Both the position numbers and the translations under genes were made by a program. A stretch of DNA of 7,108 nt from JALOAD01 sp023228995 [NCBI: Candidatus Muiribacterium halophilum]. GTDB lineage: Bacteria > Muiribacteriota > Muiribacteriia > Muiribacteriales. The stretch covers positions 1-7,108 of the forward strand of contig JALOAD010000094.1 of NCBI GenBank assembly GCA_023228995.1, given 5' to 3'. How positions within the stretch are numbered: the first letter of the stretch is position 1; every line of letters begins with the position of its first letter. The notes beneath the pieces are model-generated. The model was not told the origin of the DNA. It worked only from the letters and a program-made list of their open reading frames with translations, and searched no databases. Shown piece after piece: positions 4,880 to 7,108 of the stretch.

Positions 4880-6214
4880 ATGGAAAAGGAAAAAAACATG
4901 AATAATACGGCAGATTATAAGGTGAAAGATATTTCATTAGCTTCTTGGGGTAGAAAAGAAATAGAAATGGCAGAAAAAGAAATGCCTGGTTTAATGTCAT
5001 TGAGAGAAAAATACGGAAAAGCTCAACCTCTTAAAGGTGCAAAACTTACAGGATGTCTTCATATGACTATACAGACAGCTGTTCTTATTGAAACTTTGAA
5101 AGCTCTTGGTGCAGAAGTTAGATGGTCAAGTTGTAATATTTATTCAACTCAGGATCATGCAGCAGCAGCAATTGCAGCAGCTGGAACTCCGGTTTTTGCA
5201 TGGAAAGGTGAGACTGAAGAAGAATATGAATGGTGTCTTGAACAATCTATTAAGTTTTCAGACGGTAGAGGTCCTAATCTTCTTCTTGATGATGGTGGGG
5301 ATCTTACATGGCTTATATTAAATGATCATAAAGAACTTATTGATGAAATAAAAGGTGTATCTGAAGAAACTACAACTGGGGTTCATAGATTGTATCAGGC
5401 AGCAGTTGAAGATAATCTTCCTATGAGAGCTATAAATGTTAATGATTCTGTTACAAAATCAAAATTTGATAATCTTTATGGATGTAGAGAATCTCTTGCA
5501 GATGGACTAAAAAGAGCTACTGATATTATGATTGCAGGAAAAGTTGTTGTTGTGGCAGGTTATGGTGATGTAGGTAAAGGTTGTGCTCATTCTATGAGTG
5601 GATTAGGTGCAAGAGTAATAATTACTGAAGTTGATCCAATAATTGCTCTTCAGGCAGCTATGGAAGGTTATGAAGTAATGACAATGGAAAAAGCAGCTTC
5701 ACTTGGAGATATATTTGTAACTGCAACTGGATGTTGTGATGTTGTTACTGGTGAACATATGAAAGCTATGAAAGATCAAGCTATTTTATGTAATATTGGA
5801 CATTTTGATTCAGAAATAGAAGTTAAATATTTAACTGATAGAGTTGCAAAAGGTAGTATAAAAGAAATTAATATTAAACCACAGGTTGAAAAATATCAGT
5901 TTTCAGATGGTAAAGAAATAATTCTTCTTGCTAGTGGAAGACTTGTTAATCTTGGTTGTGCAACTGGACATCCTTCATTTGTTATGAGTTGTTCTTTTAC
6001 TAATCAGGTGCTTGCTCAAATAGAACTTTTCAATAATACTGAAAAATATGAAAAAGGTAAAGTATATATGCTTCCTAAACAGCTTGATGAAGAAGTTGCA
6101 AGATTACATCTTAATAAACTTGGAGTAACTCTTACAAAACTTTCAAAAAAACAGGCTGATTATCTTGGAATTTCTGTAGAAGGACCTTTTAAACCAGATC
6201 ATTATAGATATTAA
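4880..6214 (+). CDS. ahcY: S-adenosylhomocysteine hydrolase (adenosylhomocysteinase)
   Basis: This cytoplasmic NAD-dependent enzyme reversibly splits S-adenosylhomocysteine into homocysteine and adenosine, relieving product inhibition of methyltransferases. The 444 residues are full length and of the shorter type, without the roughly 40-residue insert seen in many proteobacterial forms. Family motifs are all present: [16 protein letters not shown] (58-73, His61), [13 protein letters not shown] (86-98), [10 protein letters not shown] (134-143), [10 protein letters not shown] (161-170), [19 protein letters not shown] (188-206, with Lys193, Asp197 and Cys202 at conserved sites), the Rossmann NAD loop GYGDVGKG (227-234), [10 protein letters not shown] (304-313, His308), and the C-terminal KPDHYRY (438-444), whose Lys and Tyr reach the partner subunit's NAD. 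The first 12 residues are a variable extension. The gene has its own promoter region and ribosome site and is followed after 26 nt by a peptidase gene. No luxS, pfs or metE/metK neighbour is visible, and no SAH or SAM riboswitch is recognised upstream. Confidence 0.98.
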   Translation: MEKEKNMNNTADYKVKDISLASWGRKEIEMAEKEMPGLMSLREKYGKAQPLKGAKLTGCLHMTIQTAVLIETLKALGAEVRWSSCNIYSTQDHAAAAIAAAGTPVFAWKGETEEEYEWCLEQSIKFSDGRGPNLLLDDGGDLTWLILNDHKELIDEIKGVSEETTTGVHRLYQAAVEDNLPMRAINVNDSVTKSKFDNLYGCRESLADGLKRATDIMIAGKVVVVAGYGDVGKGCAHSMSGLGARVIITEVDPIIALQAAMEGYEVMTMEKAASLGDIFVTATGCCDVVTGEHMKAMKDQAILCNIGHFDSEIEVKYLTDRVAKGSIKEINIKPQVEKYQFSDGKEIILLASGRLVNLGCATGHPSFVMSCSFTNQVLAQIELFNNTEKYEKGKVYMLPKQLDEEVARLHLNKLGVTLTKLSKKQADYLGISVEGPFKPDHYRY

Positions 6215-6231
6215 TTTTTAAAAATCTTAAT

Positions 6232-6237
6232 GGAGGG
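6232..6237 (+). promoter_or_regulatory. Ribosome binding site of the PepT-like gene
   Basis: GGAGGG lies 3 nt before the ATG at 6241. The core is very strong but the spacing slightly short. It fixes the start, since no other in-frame start lies between it and the ahcY stop. Confidence 0.75.
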
Positions 6238-6240
6238 TAT

Positions 6241-7108
6241 ATGAGTAAAGTTGTTGAAAATTTTATGGAAATGGTGAAAATTGACAGTGAGTCTGATAAT
6301 GTTAAAAAATTCACTGACTATATTGCTCAAAAATTTGCTGATTTAGGTGGTAAAATTTATAAAGATGAAAAATCTTTAAAATATACAAAAACTAATGCAC
6401 CTAATATTATTGTGCATTTTGAAGGTAATACAAAATCATCTGTTATTGGTTTAAGTGCTCATGTTGATACTGTTGTTCCAGGAAAAGGTATAAAACCTGT
6501 TCTTAAAGATGGTGTAATAACTAGTTCAGGAGATACTATTCTTGGTTCAGATGATAAAAGCGGAATTGTAGCTATTTACACAGCAATAAAAAACATTGTT
6601 GATAATAATCAAAAAATGCGAGAATGCTATGTTATTCTTACAGTGAGCGAAGAAATTGGTCTTCTTGGTGCAAAATATCTTGATAAAGAACTTATAAAGA
6701 ATGTTGAAAATATAATTGTATTTGATTCAGGCGGAGCATTTGGTGAAGTTATAGTATCAGCTCCTTCTCAGAATTCAATATATGCTATTGTCAAGGGAAA
6801 AGCAGCTCATGCTGGTGTAGAACCTGAAAAAGGTGTAAATGCTATATTTGCCGCTGCATGTGGAATATCTAAGCTTAAACTTGGTAGAATAGATAATGAA
6901 ACTACTTGTAATATTGGTATTATAAACGGTGGAAAAGCAACAAATATAGTGCCTGATAGAGTTATTATTGAAGGTGAAGTAAGATCAAGAGATGATAAAA
7001 AACTTAAAGAAGTAACTGAAAATATTGTATCTATATTAAAGCTGGAAGTTGAAAAAGCTAATGCTTCAATAAAAATTGATGTAGTAAATGAATATAAAAG
7101 TTATAATA
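6241..7108 (+). CDS. M20-family metallopeptidase, peptidase T-like (3' end outside window)
   Basis: This frame has no stop before the window edge; 289 residues are visible of an expected 370-410. It carries the M20 zinc-peptidase layout: SAHVDTV (72-78; metal ligand His74 and supporting Asp76), LGSDDKSG (101-108; bridging metal Asp), TVSEEIGLLGAK (134-145; catalytic Glu137 and metal Glu138) and FDSGG (161-165; metal Asp162). The lid or dimerisation domain begins near 176 with KGKAAHAG (185-192) and continues through GGKATNIVPD (230-239) and EGEVRSRD (244-251). The AHAG and ATNIVPD patterns fit the PepT/YqjE subgroup (peptidase T-like, tripeptide or small-peptide release of N-terminal residues in the cytoplasm). 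The final metal His, expected in the missing C-terminus, cannot be checked. Substrate is not settled: M20 enzymes also include deacylases and dipeptidases. It sits 26 nt behind ahcY with no terminator between, so the two are probably co-transcribed. Confidence 0.93.
   Translation, partial: MSKVVENFMEMVKIDSESDNVKKFTDYIAQKFADLGGKIYKDEKSLKYTKTNAPNIIVHFEGNTKSSVIGLSAHVDTVVPGKGIKPVLKDGVITSSGDTILGSDDKSGIVAIYTAIKNIVDNNQKMRECYVILTVSEEIGLLGAKYLDKELIKNVENIIVFDSGGAFGEVIVSAPSQNSIYAIVKGKAAHAGVEPEKGVNAIFAAACGISKLKLGRIDNETTCNIGIINGGKATNIVPDRVIIEGEVRSRDDKKLKEVTENIVSILKLEVEKANASIKIDVVNEYKSYN

Noticed and set aside
5106-5321. A 71-codon + strand frame inside ahcY
   Set aside because: It lies wholly within ahcY in another frame, has no ribosome site and reads as a low-complexity Gln-rich shadow of the Ala-rich segment.
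6608-6621. AAAAAATGCGAGAAT within the peptidase gene matching the inverted-repeat arm
   Set aside because: The match to the arm at 4511-4523 is short, lies in conserved coding sequence and has no partner arm; it is likely chance.

Overview
The window is very AT-rich DNA, by eye well under a third G+C. Every protein gene found is on the + strand. The organism is a low-GC diderm bacterium: the window carries a BamA/Omp85 outer-membrane insertase and a peptidoglycan D-Ala-D-Ala ligase, and arginine is encoded almost entirely by AGA. The phylum cannot be fixed from this sequence. Low-GC host-associated diderms such as Elusimicrobiota, Fusobacteriota, Brachyspira-like spirochaetes or Deferribacterota would all fit. 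No transposase, integrase, phage gene, CRISPR array, tRNA or rRNA is visible.

Bases 1-4500 are one tightly packed gene string that looks like a single operon. In order it holds the 3' part of bamA, a small HisKA-type protein with a decayed kinase domain, ddl, a MerR-type DNA-binding protein, a single-pass membrane protein of unknown function, a RibU-like ECF transporter S component, and a small unknown protein with a cysteine cluster. Neighbouring genes overlap by 1, 8, 1 and 4 nt or are separated by only 13 or 21 nt, so translational coupling is likely. The first half is about building the envelope (outer-membrane protein insertion, peptidoglycan precursor). The second half adds a putative regulator and vitamin uptake.

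Bases 4501-4879 hold no protein gene but much structure. There is a 23-bp inverted repeat just after the operon, a near-consensus sigma70-type promoter, five 8-bp tandem repeats (GTGAAATR), and two near-identical 21-bp palindromes whose centres lie 31 bp apart. A second candidate promoter and a good ribosome binding site come just before ahcY. The inverted repeat pairs better as RNA from the - strand, where it is followed by a U tract.

Bases 4880-7108 hold ahcY (S-adenosylhomocysteine hydrolase, complete) and, 26 nt downstream, the start of an M20-family PepT-like metallopeptidase that runs off the window. They probably share a transcript.

The items most worth a second look are the degenerate histidine-kinase-like protein between bamA and ddl, and the structured intergenic region ahead of ahcY. 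No complete new system with a clear effector is visible, and none is claimed.
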